A DNA stretch of 64,000 bases from contig WMCF01000030.1 in NCBI GenBank assembly GCA_009792885.1, positions 3,698,891 to 3,762,890 of the forward strand, read 5' to 3'. This document shows positions 24,306 to 37,253 of this stretch, one piece after another. The stretch's first letter is position 1; every line of letters starts with the position of its first letter. Origin of the DNA: Eremophila alpestris peregrina. Its lineage: Eukaryota > Chordata > Aves > Passeriformes > Alaudidae. The notes beneath the pieces are model-generated. The model saw only the letters and a list, made by a program, of their open reading frames with translations. It ran no database searches and had not been told where the DNA came from. Both the position numbers and the translations under genes were made by a program.

Positions 24306-26715
24306 AGGTGGGATTTTGCCAGACTTGCAGGAAGATGTATGGGAAGGGGTCTCCCTGGACTTCGGAGTTTGTTAGTGCCTTCTGCATCTAATTTGAAGGC
24401 ACCAGTACAGTACAGCACATGCTGCTCCTGACTGATGCCATTCCTCCAAATGCTACTGCCCTCACGTCGAGCACAGAAAACCTTACTGACAGCAGCTGGT
24501 TCTCCGTCCCTTGGGGACTCCTATTGAGTTCCCAAGATATTTCTTTGTTCTACTTGTACTCTGTGAGCTGTCTTTAATTTGCCTCTTCATCATGGGCTTC
24601 TTCTCTTCCCACCACTGCTCCCATGTGCCACTGCTCCCTATCCTTGTGTAATATCCAAAGTAATTCCTGCACTGGCTGGGGACCAGCTGCACTTGGAGTC
24701 GCCTCTTCACTGCAGGCATTCACAGAGCTCTAGGTGGGTTGCACTTTAGAGGATGCAGGTATCCAGGCAGCCAAGAGCATTATCCAGGAGCTCTAGGGAG
24801 TTCATTCAGGCTCAGTGCTCCCAAGCATCAGAATAGAACACACATTTCATTGTCTCCTTCAGAGAAACAGGACAACACTGGGATAAATACAAATGAAAGC
24901 AGGGGGGCTAGCAGACCTCCAGCTTCCCCATCCTGATCCCTACATCATGGCTTTTGTAAGGATTGTGCTTGTTCCAAAGATAATACAATATACATGACAA
25001 GCTTCTCTGGACCTGGTTTTCTTTTTCTACTAATCTGCCCACGTTGAAAATGCATTATATAGGATTATTCACCAAACCACGCAATGTCCTCATGATGCAA
25101 TATCCCATATAGTGAACAAAGATTAATTTGACTTTGCTGAAATGTTCTGCAAACCGTATCTGTCCATCATGTTTCAAAATCTTGTCAATTGCACCAGATT
25201 TCAGAAGTACTCTGCTTTTGCAAAAACTCTGCTTCTTTTTTGTTTTTCTGATGAGTTCTGAACTGCACAATTGCACTTCTGGATCCTGTTTACTGCTTCA
25301 CCACAGTTTAAAGCAGTGGCATGACTCATTTGCAATACTTCCCATTTTGTGGTGAAGCACTATAATACTGACTGTTTACATTTCAGAATTCTCTCTTATC
25401 CAGTGTGGTGTTTTCTAGCCCTGAAGACAGGTTGTATATTCTCCTGGGGCCTCACATAATGGAAGTACAGCATTTGCTTTTTGCACTTCAGGCATGTAAA
25501 CCCAAAGTAAACATTTCATCCTAAGCAGTTTGCTTCCTATACCACAACTTATGAAGTAACAGCTTGTCCCATCTATCACTATTTGAAAGCCAAATGCTCA
25601 GAAATAACTTACTTTGAGTCATTTCCAAAACCTGGCAGGAAGGGAAAGTCGCAGGATAGGCAGCCACTGTATTCCAGGTATGTTTTAATATCCCAAATTT
25701 GGCAGAGGAGAGGGAAATACTTACCTACACAACAGTATCAACTACCAGAAATGGCTGGATTCATTTTGCAGTTTTCACCTGTGCATGTATCACTTCCAGA
25801 AAACAGTACCTCACAAATAGGGGCTGAAGAAGAGATCTGTCACACAGGAGAGGTTTTATTTTTTGTTTTACACAACTTTTCATTTACTTCTCAGCTTAAT
25901 ATGGACAGTCATGTTGATTTCATATCCACTTAATCAGATTGATTTAAAATATTTTTCTGGGAAAAACTGTAGAATACATCCAAAAAATTCCCTACAACTA
26001 GTGCTCCAGGACAGCATCTAAGCAGCCAGTTGTGAGTGTTTGATTCAGACCAGAGGCTTTCATGAAGAGAGGAAAAAGAGGCAGGTTCAGAAAGAGGTAT
26101 GATCAGGGTTGCCTGGAGAACAGCCCTTGCAAAGGGCTCTTTTATCCTTGAGCTGGGTAAAAGGGTTTGTCCAGGACCACATCAGCCAGCACAAAATGCA
26201 TGGAGTCTGTGCAGTCAAGAGCCAGCAATCAGAGGAAGAGTTTGATGGAAGAGACAGACCCTGAGCCACGAGCAGGAGGGACAATGCAAAAGAGACAAGA
26301 GGGTGCAAGTCTGTGACAAGTTCAGAGAGTGGGGTTTGTAAGTTTAGTTTTGCTCTAGTCACTTTTGTTCAAATTGCAGACACTGTAAGTCAGTGGATTT
26401 CTCTCAATCAATATGCCTCAACTTTATATACATATACATATATATATATCTTTTTCTTCAAATATCCATAGCATTATTTCATTCTGAATAGAGGGACAGA
26501 AGTCCAGCAACAACATTCCAAAATTGTTGGGCAGCTGCTCTTCAAACAGAACTTGGCAACTAAATAAGCAAAGTGTTACTGGCTTTAGAAAGGGGATTTT
26601 AGCAAAACTGCAACATCCACATAACTGTACAGCTGTCCACAGGCACAGCCTCCAGCAGCTGGCAGACTTCAGCTGTGCTGGGCAGTAACCTTTCCCACAT
26701 TGCACCCACATCCAT
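24306..26715. other. No gene seen downstream of the CpG island
   Basis: A minus-strand ATG frame at 24483-24719 (78 codons, rich in Lys/Arg/Trp) is the only one of mild interest. It begins MPAVKRRLQVQLVPSQC and ends before the CpG island. No homologue is recognised. Confidence 0.4.
26424..26450. repeat. (TA/CATA)n microsatellite
   Basis: An alternating TATACATATACATATATATATATC run. Confidence 0.9.
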
Positions 26716-26912
26716 GAAATCATAGACAGGCTTAGGTCAGAAGGGATCCTAGGGATCATCTAGTTCCAAGCCCTTGCTATAGACAGGGACACGTTCTGCT
26801 AGACCAGCTTGCTCAGAGCCCCATCCAACCTGGCCTTGAACTCTTCAAGGGATGGGGTTTCCACAGCTTCTCTGGGCAACTTGCTCCAGGGTCTCATAGA
26901 GGTGTCTGACAC
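26716..26912 (-). mobile_element. CR1 LINE 3' fragment
   Basis: GAAATCATAGACAGGCTTAG leads to GGATCATCTAGTTCCAAGCC and GCCTTGAACTCTTCAAGGGA on the plus strand. This is the reverse complement of CR1 with the 3' end at 26716. Confidence 0.9.
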
Positions 26913-28917
26913 TGCCCTGCTCCATTGTGTTATTTTCAATTGTTTCAAGACTGACAAGTAATTACTTGATTCATTACAAGTCTGTACATGGTTTGTATTT
27001 CACTTTCCTAAGGTACCTGCAAGAGCCACAAAATCTGGCAAAAATGGCCAATTCCTCTACTTTCCATATTCCTTCCAAATCTGAATGATTTCTGAACCTC
27101 CTGACGGAGGTTCCTCCTCATGTCAAAACCGTGTTTGACCAAGGGAATGAGTTCTTTAATTTTCCATAAACCAGCACTCATTAGACCCAAAAACCACTAT
27201 AAATTATTATCTTTAAATCAGTATTTTTAAAAAGATTCTACCTTATTAAGGCTGATCACAGAGTACTTCCAAATGCTGCAAGACACAGTCAAGGCAAGAT
27301 GCAGAACAGTCTTACAGGAGCATGTTTTTGCATGAACCAAGGAACAGCTCACTGAGTAGTTTAATATATTATGATGTGCACAGCCACTGCCTGCAAAGTG
27401 CAAGAATGCACAGAGTAAACTACATCTCTGCTTTCTAATCATACTGGAAAAGCCTCCCTGTAGACAGAGATCCAGATCTCCCTTGTGGAGATCTTGCTTG
27501 AACACAGACAGCGAGTTTGCAGTTAATGATGATGTGTCACTTAGAGGGAAAGAGGAAAGAGGTGACTTCCAAGCCTGGAAGCTGAAGGGAACCTGTGAGG
27601 AATCACACTAACAAGAAGTGCTTCTTCATGGCAGTCTGCTGACTTTGATTGCAAAGCTGTGAAGAGGAGTTTCTGGAAAGCCATGGGTTCAATTGGAAAG
27701 GAAAGAGAAAATAGGCACAAAGGATTCTAATGTGGTTGAGAAAAAATTAAGTGTTCAGTGCAGCCAAGATCAGTAGCCTAAAGTTTAGGGGTAGAAGCTT
27801 TTCCAGCTGCACAGGACCTGCATCTCACCCTTCTTTCCCCACAATGTGGGCTGATGCTCAGTGAGGTCACATGGTGTTCCACATAGCATCAGAGTTGTCA
27901 GCACAAGGACATGGCAGGCATAATATAGAAGAGAACCCTAGCAGGAAAGAACAGAATGAGGAGCTCATGTTCTGTAGACAAAAACCCTCCAAAATTTCCA
28001 CCTCATCTGGGACAGTGCCTGTGGGTTGCACAGTGTTCTCAGTCCTGCTTCCCCATCAAAGAAAGCCTGTTACTCCAATCACTTCCAACAGCCAGGGTTT
28101 TCAGTGATGCCAAGCAACAACTTGTCTGCCTCTCCCCACTCAAGTTTTCACACTCCTGTTCTTCACAGTGTGCACAGCACACAGGACATGCTGCCTTGCT
28201 GAAGGAGCACATCAGTACTTCCCCTATCAGGAGCATGAGACAAGGGCATTTTCACTGTGGTTTTCTTATGTCACGAGTCAGCCCCATGTCACAGCTCCCT
28301 GCTTCCTTTGTCACATAGTTCACCTTTTTTTTCCATAGTGTACCTTTCCACAAGGCTGCCTCCTTTACCTGAGAGCAAACCCCTTCTACCATGCTTTTGG
28401 TTTGGAGTGCAGCTCAAGGCATGACTGTTGTTTCCACAGGGTGGTTGAACTAGCCTTTAAAAAGTCTCTGCCAAGAGGAATCCTCCTAGCATTCACCACA
28501 TCAGGCTGTGCACATGAATCCAGCCTTACAGACATGTAAAATGATTAAGGTAGAAATTGCTTTTCCTCCTGTCAGGCACCAGTGCCTCTCCACTTAAACA
28601 GATGCATCTGAGCTCTTCATGTAAAGACTAGCAGAACACAGAACTCTTAATGTTAAATATTTAATGGTGGATGTTCATAAAATCTGATTCTCTTAATGAG
28701 CAGGAAGTAGTTCAGAATAGCCAGAGAATTATATGCTTTTTCCTTTAATTGAATGCTTCCCTACTAGTGGGAAATGCATTGAAACACATTGAAATGTTAC
28801 ATTATTTCTTGCATTGAAGTGTTATTTCACTCCCTAATAGAACCCAATTCATCTGAATTGTTTTAAAGTCATGTCTAAACAGATTCCAAAATACTAGCAC
28901 CCTAAATGGGAAGAGGG
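26913..28917. other. No gene seen
   Basis: Opposed overlapping frames at 27871-28318 on both strands have no recognisable domain. The rest is short-frame, unique sequence. Confidence 0.45.
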
Positions 28918-29912
28918 AGTTGGGGAGCAGAACGAAGCTCCCATAATCCAAGGAGACCTGCTACACCACTTAGTCACACAAGTCTGTGGAGCTGAATGGG
29001 ATTCACCTGAGCATACTGAGGAACTGATGGGGGAACTCATTGAGACACTTTCCATCATTTCACAGAGTCACAGACAGGTAAAGATTTAAAAGCACCACCA
29101 ATGGGCCATCTAGTCCAGCATCCCTGCTGTGAGTGTTGTTTACCTGGACTTCAGGTAACTTCAGGCTTTTGAGACGGTCTCCTGCAGCATTTTCCTGGAG
29201 AAACTGGCTGCTCATGGCACAGATAGGAGCACTGCTCAAGAGGTAATAAACTGGCTGGATGGCCAGGCCCGGAGGATGGTGAATGGAGTTACATCCAGTT
29301 GCTGGATGGTCACAGGTGGTGTTCCCCAGGGCTCAGCACTGGGGCAAGTTGTATTTAGCATCTTCAACAACCTGGATGAGAGGATCAAGAGCACCCTCAG
29401 TCAGTTTGCAGCCAACACCAGGTTGGGCAGGATATTGATCTGCAGAGAGATCTGGACAGGTTGGTTTGATGGGTTGAGGCCAAGGGTATGAGGTTCAACA
29501 AGGCCAAGTGTCAGGTCCTGCCTCTGGGTCACAACAACCCCAGGCAGTGCTGCAGGGCAGAGTGGCAGGGAAGCTGCCTGGAAGAAAAGGACTGGGAGGG
29601 GCTGATCAACAGCAGCTGAACATGAGCCAGCAGTGCCCAGGTGGCCAAGAAGGCCAATGGCAGCCTGGCTTGCATGAGCCATAGTGGGGTCAGCAGGATC
29701 AGGGCAGTGATTGTCTCCCTGTACTTGGCACTGGTGAGGCCACACCTCAAATCCTGTGCTCAGTTCTGGGCCCTAACTACAAGACATTGAGGTGCTGGAA
29801 CATGTCCAGAGAAGGGCAACAGAGCTGGTGAAACATCTGGAGAATAAATCATAGGAGTTGCTGAGGGAGCTGGAACTGTTTAGCCTGGTAAAGAAGGCTC
29901 AGTGGGGACCTG
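28918..29912 (+). mobile_element. CR1 LINE ORF2 copy, plus orientation, rearranged
   Basis: 28918-29058 matches the CR1 ORF2 stretch read as GDLLHHLV...TEELMGELI. 29125-29912 matches the reverse-transcriptase core and thumb (GVPQGSALG at about 29313, FAANTRLG at about 29405 where the active-site ADD motif is expected, and MRFNKAKC-type text near 29490). Between them about 400-500 bp of ORF2 is missing and a short piece in the opposite sense (29060-29123) is present. The loss of Asp-Asp and several frameshifts make it inactive. Confidence 0.9.
29060..29123 (-). mobile_element. Nested CR1 3'-end fragment
   Basis: TCACAGAGTCACAGACAGGT, then GGGCCATCTAGTCCAGCATC and CCTGC. This resembles the reverse complement of a CR1 3' end sitting inside the plus-strand CR1 copy. 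Confidence 0.55.
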
Positions 29913-30879
29913 ACAAGTAAACATGAGACAGACAGTGGAACGTGCAGCCAGGTCTGGATGCAGTGACAGAAATTTTGCTGAAAATCTGGTGCTCATGGCA
30001 GGGCAGGGACACTTTCTTGAACGTGTATTTTCAAATGCATATCTTCAAGCACAGGGAAGTTACCATGCTCCCTCAATGCACAGCTCTTTGCCCTTCCCAG
30101 CACTGTTAATAGTCCTATATCATAAATTCCCAGCAGTGATGAAATCGAGTGCAGTGGATGGAGCATGCATTGCATCAGCCCAGTGTTCTCTCAATTGAGT
30201 CTCAGAATGGAGATTTCCTGTGTTAGATGTAGCAGCAGATTTTCCTCAGTTCCTGTGAAATTCTGCCTGGTGTAGAGCAAGGCCAGAGATTTAAATGAGT
30301 TAGTGATCACAGAAAAATTCCTAGCTTAGTTCTGCCTGACAATAAACCTGATCCTGTGTTACCTCCACACTGCATTATGCTGAAAGAGCCCTTGTGATGC
30401 TGAATGTATAGATGCTATAGTAAGTCATGAGTGCGTGGGGAAGTGCTAAAAACCCCACACAGATCCCAAGGGCACAGCTCAGTCAAATGCATGAACACTT
30501 TCAACTGTGACTGTCTACCTCTGTACTACAGCACAAAAGGTATTGAATAGACTGCACTTCCTGAAGCTTGAAAAGCTGCTCCAAATATACAACGCTAACT
30601 CAATTTGGTTATAAAAGCATACAAAAGTAGAAATATTAACAAATTCAGGGGAAGTAAGTAGTTTCTGACATAGCAGAAGCTAACACAGTCCCCTGCTGAA
30701 AAAACATTGCAAAAACATGCTATTTCTGTATTGTTCATCTCTGCTACTGCAAACACACAGCTATCATAGGCTGCTTGACTGACAAGAGGTGGCTAGCAAT
30801 ACACTAAGAAAAAAATAAATTGTTTGGGGAATCTCACCAGGCCTACATATGACAGCAGAATGGACATTAGGAAAAGGCT

Positions 30880-32501
30880 TGTCCTGGTTTCAACTGAGAA
30901 AGAATTCACTTTCTTCTTACTAGTTGGTCCAAGGCTAAGTTTTGGATTCAGCTTCCATGCCCAGGCTGGTTAGCACTGCCATGTTATTGAAAAGCCAGCA
31001 GATAATGCCTGCAGGTGTGCACACCCACACAAACAGGGGTGGTACAGATTCAAGACAGTGGATGGGGAAAACAATACCACAGAAGTGAGCTCTGCCATGC
31101 ATAAAGGAGAGCCTGTACATGTTCAGCAGAGAAAGGGAATGCGATCAGCGAGAATGTGCAGGAACTAAAGGGAGCACCTGAGCACATTTTGGACTGCAAA
31201 GACCTGCCCATAGTAATCGGTACCTATGAATAGTTATTCATAGTAACTTGCAGAACTGTAGTTCTCATTCCTAACTCACAAGTTAGATTTAGGCCTGGAC
31301 AGTGGCTTTAAGACAGCCACTCAAATTATTGGAGAGCTTAGGAGGTTAATTTAGTTCCAACTCCAGGCTCAGCTCCCCTTCCAAGACACTATTTGAACTC
31401 ACGTATTCAAGAGAAAGTTCTAATGCTTAGCACATAAGGTAAAATATGGCAAGCCTTCATCCCTTTTCCAGATGATGAAGCATGTCTTGCAGAGCAAATC
31501 CCATCTTAAATTTCATCTCAGCATTTCTCCAAAGTGTGAACTCCCCTTTTCTGGGACCCTTCAGCATCAGCACTGGGGGGACTTAGAAAGTATCTACAGA
31601 TACACATACACACATATTAACCCACACCATCCCTGACTATTGTAGGTCTCTCACTCCCATAATTGAGGGTTACACGCTCCTTCTTTTCCCTTCTCATGAC
31701 TACCACAGCAAGCAAAGGTGTCAACTGAAAGCAGGTAGCAGTGTTGTGCACCTGAATATCTGAGCCTGGGAGGTGTGGCATGTCCAACAAGGAGGTAAAT
31801 GAGACACCCCTGAACAAGCAGGACACAGCTAAGCACCAGACAAAATGGTAGTGTCTTGAGAACACCTGTTTTTAGAGTGTAGCAGTGAGGGAAAAGTGCA
31901 ACAAAGAGTCCTGTGAACACCCGGGTTGGAGAAGGAGGGGAACAAGGTGCCACAAGTGCTGGAGAAGGCTCCCTTGCAGCCTGTGGAGAACACCACAGTG
32001 AAGCAGGTTTTCCCCTACAGCCCATGGAGGACTCCACACTGCAGCAGATGCACTGAGGGAATCTGCAGTCCATAGAGAGTCCTCAGTGGTGCAGGTTCAT
32101 TGGCAGGAACTGTAGCCCAGGATGAACCCACCTTGGAGCATCCTTGAAGGACTACCAGCCATGGAGAAGACCAACACCAGAGCAGGGAAAAGCATGAAGG
32201 GGGAGCAGGAAAGACAAATTGTTATAGACAGACCAAAACCTCCATTCCCACACTCCTGCATTGCTTGGTGGGGGGAGAGGGAAAAACAGGGGCAACAGAA
32301 ATGGAAGAGTCAAGTTCAGACTAAGAAGTGGGGTAAGGGAAAGGCTTAGTTTTTCTGTTTGTTAACAATAAGAAATCAGTGGTTTTTATCTCAATGCACA
32401 AGCTTTCCCATCTTATTCCTTCCCCCATCTTCTGCTGAGGGAGAGGAGTAAGAGAGTGGTTGTGTGAAGGTCTGGCAGCTAGCAATAGTCAACTCACCAC
32501 A
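30880..32501 (+). mobile_element. Solo-like LTR of an avian endogenous retrovirus
   Basis: This starts TGTCCTGGTTTCAACTGAG, a start shared by a widespread avian LTR family. It runs through the purine-rich, CTGTGGAGAA/CCATGGAG-type internal repeats (31900-32170). It ends in a block with CTGAGGGAGAGGAGTAAG and AACTCACCACA. Length is about 1.6 kb. No primer-binding site or coding interior follows. I see no matching target duplication at the two ends (aggct against ataaa), so an end may be mis-set or the copy may be recombined. The 140-codon minus-strand open frame at 31651-32073 lies wholly inside the LTR. Confidence 0.75.
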
Positions 32502-33852
32502 ATAAAAAACATTCAAAAAGAAAATCCTTTGTGACAAGGAAATGACCATTTCAAATTGTGTAAAATACCCATCTTTACAGTGATAAACCCAGAGAAAAGT
32601 TGGAAAGTGAGACTTCTGAGAATAATTATAAGCTACTACAATTAAAGTCCTCTGTTTTAAGTATATCTCCTTGCTGAACTAAGCTGCAATAAATATATCA
32701 TTTCACACACCCAAGATGTTACTAACCCCTTCAAATTCCTTGTCCAAAGACTGAAAACATATTTTCAAACAAATGGCTCCCTGCACTTTCCTTAACCCAT
32801 CCCACCATCTGGCATAAAGCCATACTGATGATTCTGCTGCCATAAAAATCATCCCTCTCCCCTATTTCAGGCAGCACCAACCACAAAAAGTCTCTATGAC
32901 ACACACATCACTAATTTCTGTCTATTCACACAAATCATGCATATTTTACTCAACTGATGCAATTTCTAGTGTTTCTTGCTTTCTTTCCTTTCACTGTTTT
33001 CTGTCTTTGATCTCCTCCATTTATTACATTACCTGAGCAGATCAGATTGCCAAAGAAAGTGAACAGTTAAGATCCTCCTTCTCACCCCTCTTAACAACTC
33101 TTGCTTTGATTTTTTTTTTGTTCCCCCAGGCATCAATTTGCTATTATAAAAGACCACAAAAAAGCTCTTTCAAGACAGTATATCAGCTACTAAATTGGAG
33201 TGGTGGTTATTTATATGAAAGGCAAAAAAATTTAAGCAATTTCCCTTCTTTATCTCATAGCCCACAGATGAAATGTAACACTTCATATGGTAGGGGAAAA
33301 ATTCATGGTTTAATTACAATGTAGCATAAATGCTTTAGTAGTGGATACCAGGATATTATTGTGACATCTAAACTAGAGTTCTCCACAGACACTGTAAACA
33401 GATACTCTAAATTCCCTAATGATAGGCATTAAAAAGGTTTATACAAAAGCAGTCAGTTATTCAATCTTTAGGATGCCATGACATGGTGAGACAAATACAC
33501 ATACATCAGTAAGTACAGAGAAATGTTATGCTACATTTTGGACAGTTCAGAACTGAAAGTGCTTCACATCTATAGGATAAGAAATGGCTTCATCTCCTCA
33601 TCCCTAAACGATGAGAGCAAACAAACAACCCTTTAATAGGTTAAATAAACAGTGCCCCATTTATCCATGCTTATTTAAAGTTTCCAACAATCCAGATGGT
33701 CCATGGTGACATTCACAATCTATATACACTGTAACAAATTGTCAATGAAAACAAGTTCAGGTACTTCTTGGTTTCCAAAAGTTGGAGGCTGCTCTCTGCA
33801 CTGGAGACAAAAGCTACTCACAACATTAGGTCAGTTTTCTGCTTTGCCTCTT
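32502..33852. other. No gene seen between LTR and ARHGEF7 3' UTR
   Basis: AT-rich sequence. It may include the far end of an extended ARHGEF7 3' UTR (an AATAAA on the minus strand at 33020-33025). Confidence 0.4.
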
Positions 33853-36261
33853 TTTATTTGCTTGTGTGTTTGTGTAAAAATTAGTCCTCCCAATCCACCT
33901 TGAACAAAATAAGTCCCTAAGTCCTGATCATATTTAACAACTGCTTCATCCCAGTGTTTAAGGCATGTTCATTAGATGTCAATGTAGGGGTACTGTCAGA
34001 AATTATAATATCACAGGTACTAAGAGTCAGCAGATTTACATAGCAACACCACTCTTTACAATATAATGTAAAACAAGTTGTTATGATGGAAGTTGTTCCT
34101 GAGTTAAAATTTCCTAAATACTGCTAAGGTTAATGTTTTCCTTTTATACTTCTTCCTCTGGAATGTCCTTTTGCATATGCTCAACTGAAAATTAAAAATC
34201 TGAAAATACCTTGGACGTCAGAAAGTGAAAATGTTAGCAAAATTATAATTATATTGGCTTTCCCAAATCTAAATTTGGACATGATAGTATGCATTTTCAG
34301 GGGTTAGCATCACTAAGTTCTTAGCAAGGATATTTTCTAAATGCAAAGATAAATATAATGTCAGCCCACAATTTTGTGCAACCGCAAACATCAAGGAAAG
34401 ATTTTGGTATCAAGAATTAACAAATTTAAAGTTCTGTGAATATATGTAAATCTGTTAATGTAGATGTTTTTCATTTTCTCCTCCTGTAGAATGAAAGGAA
34501 AACATTTTTAAATTGCAGGAACACAAGACACCTACAAATATATTCAGCTTTCTAAGAGACAACTTGTCTACTCAGGTTATGAAGCATTCATTCCCACAGA
34601 ATTGTTTCTCAAGTATGTAATCATTGACAGAATTTCCTATTTTAAAAAAGCTATTCTTGACTGAAAAAGTGGGTAGCTTTAAAAGTAGATTTTTCATTAG
34701 ATTAAAAATGTGCATGACAATTCTTACAAATCATCCTGGCTCCAACTCACTAAAGTTCCTACAAACATTTGCTTAAGTCTGAGCATTACATTTAGCAGGA
34801 GTTAAAGGGCACTAGAAAATCAGAATGACAAAAGGTGTGACTCAAGTTTGTGCTTTACCTGCACTTCTGACTCAGCTGAACACAAACCCCTCAGAAAGCA
34901 GCACTGTCTGGAGTTGAATCCAAAGTTTGATGGAATCCATGAAAACAATGAGCTTTAATGGGATTAGTATTTTAAGTGCTCCATCTGAAGCTCACTGTTT
35001 GCAGTGATGTATCATCTCCTATCTTAAATACAAGAAACTGCAGTGATTGCACCTATCAGACTAGGGAATTAATGTTCCTTTATGCATTTTAAAATCTGTC
35101 AGCAGTGCAAATTATGAATTACAGTACGATTAAAAAAAAAATCTTACTTCCACATTTCATTCCATTTAAATCCTAGTAGGACAGAAGTCAGCAACATGCA
35201 AAGAAAAAGGGTAGGAAAGGAATGACTACTTCCACAGTATGGTAACTCCAAACAGAGAGTCTTATATAGTGGTATAGAAACATAGCTCTGAATGAATTTT
35301 GGCCTAGCCCATGTGTCTTATGCACAAAGGTTAGCTAAAATTTAATTGCTGTGACCATAAAATATAAATAGCAACAATTTATTCACAAAATTCTGGATTG
35401 GATTGATTTTTCCTTTAACAAACTGTATGATCTGTTATCAGCCAGCTGTTTAAGCACAACAATAGAAAATGTAGTACATAAACGTCTAAAAATCACAGTC
35501 ATAAAAAGCAGGCAAGTACATCAGTCTTTTGGTGGCCAAAGTACAACAGATTACTCTGCCAAATAAGTGTATGTGAATGTAAATTGTAGACATTAGATTT
35601 GTTAAAAATTGTTTTGAGTGTCAATAAACAATTTCCTGTATTTTAATACTGTTCTGAAGGAACTGTAAACTGTTTAAAGTAACAGTAAAGGATTTAAATA
35701 TAGTGGTAAATAAGAAAAATAGGGGTTTAAATTTGCATGTGTGGTGAGTGGGTAATTTGGAACTAATTCATAATAATCCATGAAGAACTCTGACCTTTCT
35801 TAGATAAGACAGTACTGCCATCATTTCTAACACTTGTGACCATTATAATAACACAAGGAAAAAAAACCCCACATATCAGCCCTGATACATCAATCACATA
35901 TGCATTCTAAATTACAGCTATTTACATGAAAAATATATATTTAATTAAAAAGCCACTGAAAAACATGGACTTTTAGTCAGGTGCTGCACTTTCTGCAAAA
36001 TGAGGTAATTTGGATGCAAACAAATTAAGTTTAGTAGAGTTCAGGATCCATGGTCTCCATGCTTAAAAGTACAGATTGCTTCAGTAAATGGCTTGACTCT
36101 TCTGTATGTTCAGAGAAAGAAATCACTAGATCCAGTTAAATCCTGTTTTATAGTGCTCTTGATGCAACACTGACTAATGTCAGAAGGCTTCCCAGCTCAG
36201 TTTTAAAACTGGTCTTTCAATAGAAAGAAGAAGGGAGAAAAAAAAAAAAAAAAGAAAGTGG
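33853..36261 (-). other. ARHGEF7: ARHGEF7 3' UTR (extent uncertain)
   Basis: Sequence downstream of the TAA is AT-rich and free of recognised repeats and of long open frames. It looks like a long vertebrate 3' UTR. Minus-strand AATAAA hexamers lie at 35378-35383 (a proximal candidate, about 0.9 kb UTR) and 33853-33858 (a distal candidate, about 2.4 kb). The distal site is followed on the minus strand by a GT-rich stretch (TGTTGTGAGTAGCTTTTGT), as polyadenylation sites usually are. A further AATAAA sits at 33020-33025. The chosen end is an inference. Confidence 0.5.
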
Positions 36262-36384
36262 TTATAAGTTGGTTTCATCCCAAGATGGATCATTCATATT
36301 CTTTAAAACTTTTCTAACAAGCTTCTCCAAGTCCTTGCGAGCTCTTTGTTCCTCTTCTAATGACTTCTTCATCTTCTTGTTATC
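36262..36384 (-). CDS. ARHGEF7: ARHGEF7 last coding exon, coiled coil and PDZ ligand DETNL
   Basis: This exon holds 40 codons plus TAA (36262-36264), phase 0 at the start. It reads DNKKMKKSLEEEQRARKDLE and continues KLVRKVLKNM, completing the coiled coil. It ends SWDETNL, the class I PDZ ligand (T-x-L) used to bind Shank and Scribble. The acceptor is ttacacag|GATAAC. An A/T run at 36240-36253 lies just 3' of the stop. Confidence 0.97.
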   Translation of the reverse strand, partial: DNKKMKKSLEEEQRARKDLEKLVRKVLKNMNDPSWDETNL

Positions 36385-37253
36385 CTGTGTAACAGAGACA
36401 GAGACATTACTGGTTTGTTTTGGGGGCTTTTAACAGATCTGACTACACATCCACTGTCAACTACAAACTCTGAAGGCTCTTCTCAGTAAAACCAATATTA
36501 GTTGTTCAAAAGCAAAGCTTCTATTAAATCTTCACAAGTTACACACAGCTATTTCACACAGTGCAACAAAAGCTACCAAATGGATACTCCTATTTGTACT
36601 TAGGGGGCCTTTATACAGCAAGTGCTAGTAACAGATGGCCACTAATCTTGAATTCTTCTGCTCAAATCTGATCAATGAGGAGTAGAATATATTTGTTGCT
36701 AATGGAGAAGGAAAATGGAGCAGTAAGCACACTAAATACCCCCTGTAAGAACCTCCTGTGATTTTAACTGGTTTCAATCTCCAAAAAGCTTCTTAAAACT
36801 TAATGCAAATTAGCTTGCTTCATAAGGAATGTAAATAGTTGAAAGGAGTATCCTGAAAACCATTATGTTCTCTGAAAAGTGTTTTGTGACTAAATTTTAA
36901 ACTAGACTGACAACTACCAGCAGTCTAAGAGAAGTCTGAATTTCAGGGAACACCACATGTATATTAACAAGTGAGTTCTTACTGTTTGGTGCCATCAGGC
37001 AATATTGAAATAAATGAACAACAAGACCATAAGGATGACAGGGACCAATCTACAGGAATGCTTACACTGTTTAATCCTGTACAGGTCAAGCTGGGAACAG
37101 TAGGGAAGCAACCAGAAGGTAAAAAAACATCGAAGTAATTCCCAAGACAAGTCTTACAGTGTTGAACAAACACAGGCCTTCAATCCATGGGTCCAACTGG
37201 ACTCCCATTAGCTGTCATTTACAGACATTTTAGAAATAGGATGGGATCATAAA

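Noticed and set aside
31651..32073. 140-codon minus-strand frame as a gene
   Set aside because: It lies entirely inside the 30.9-kb LTR and is antisense to it.
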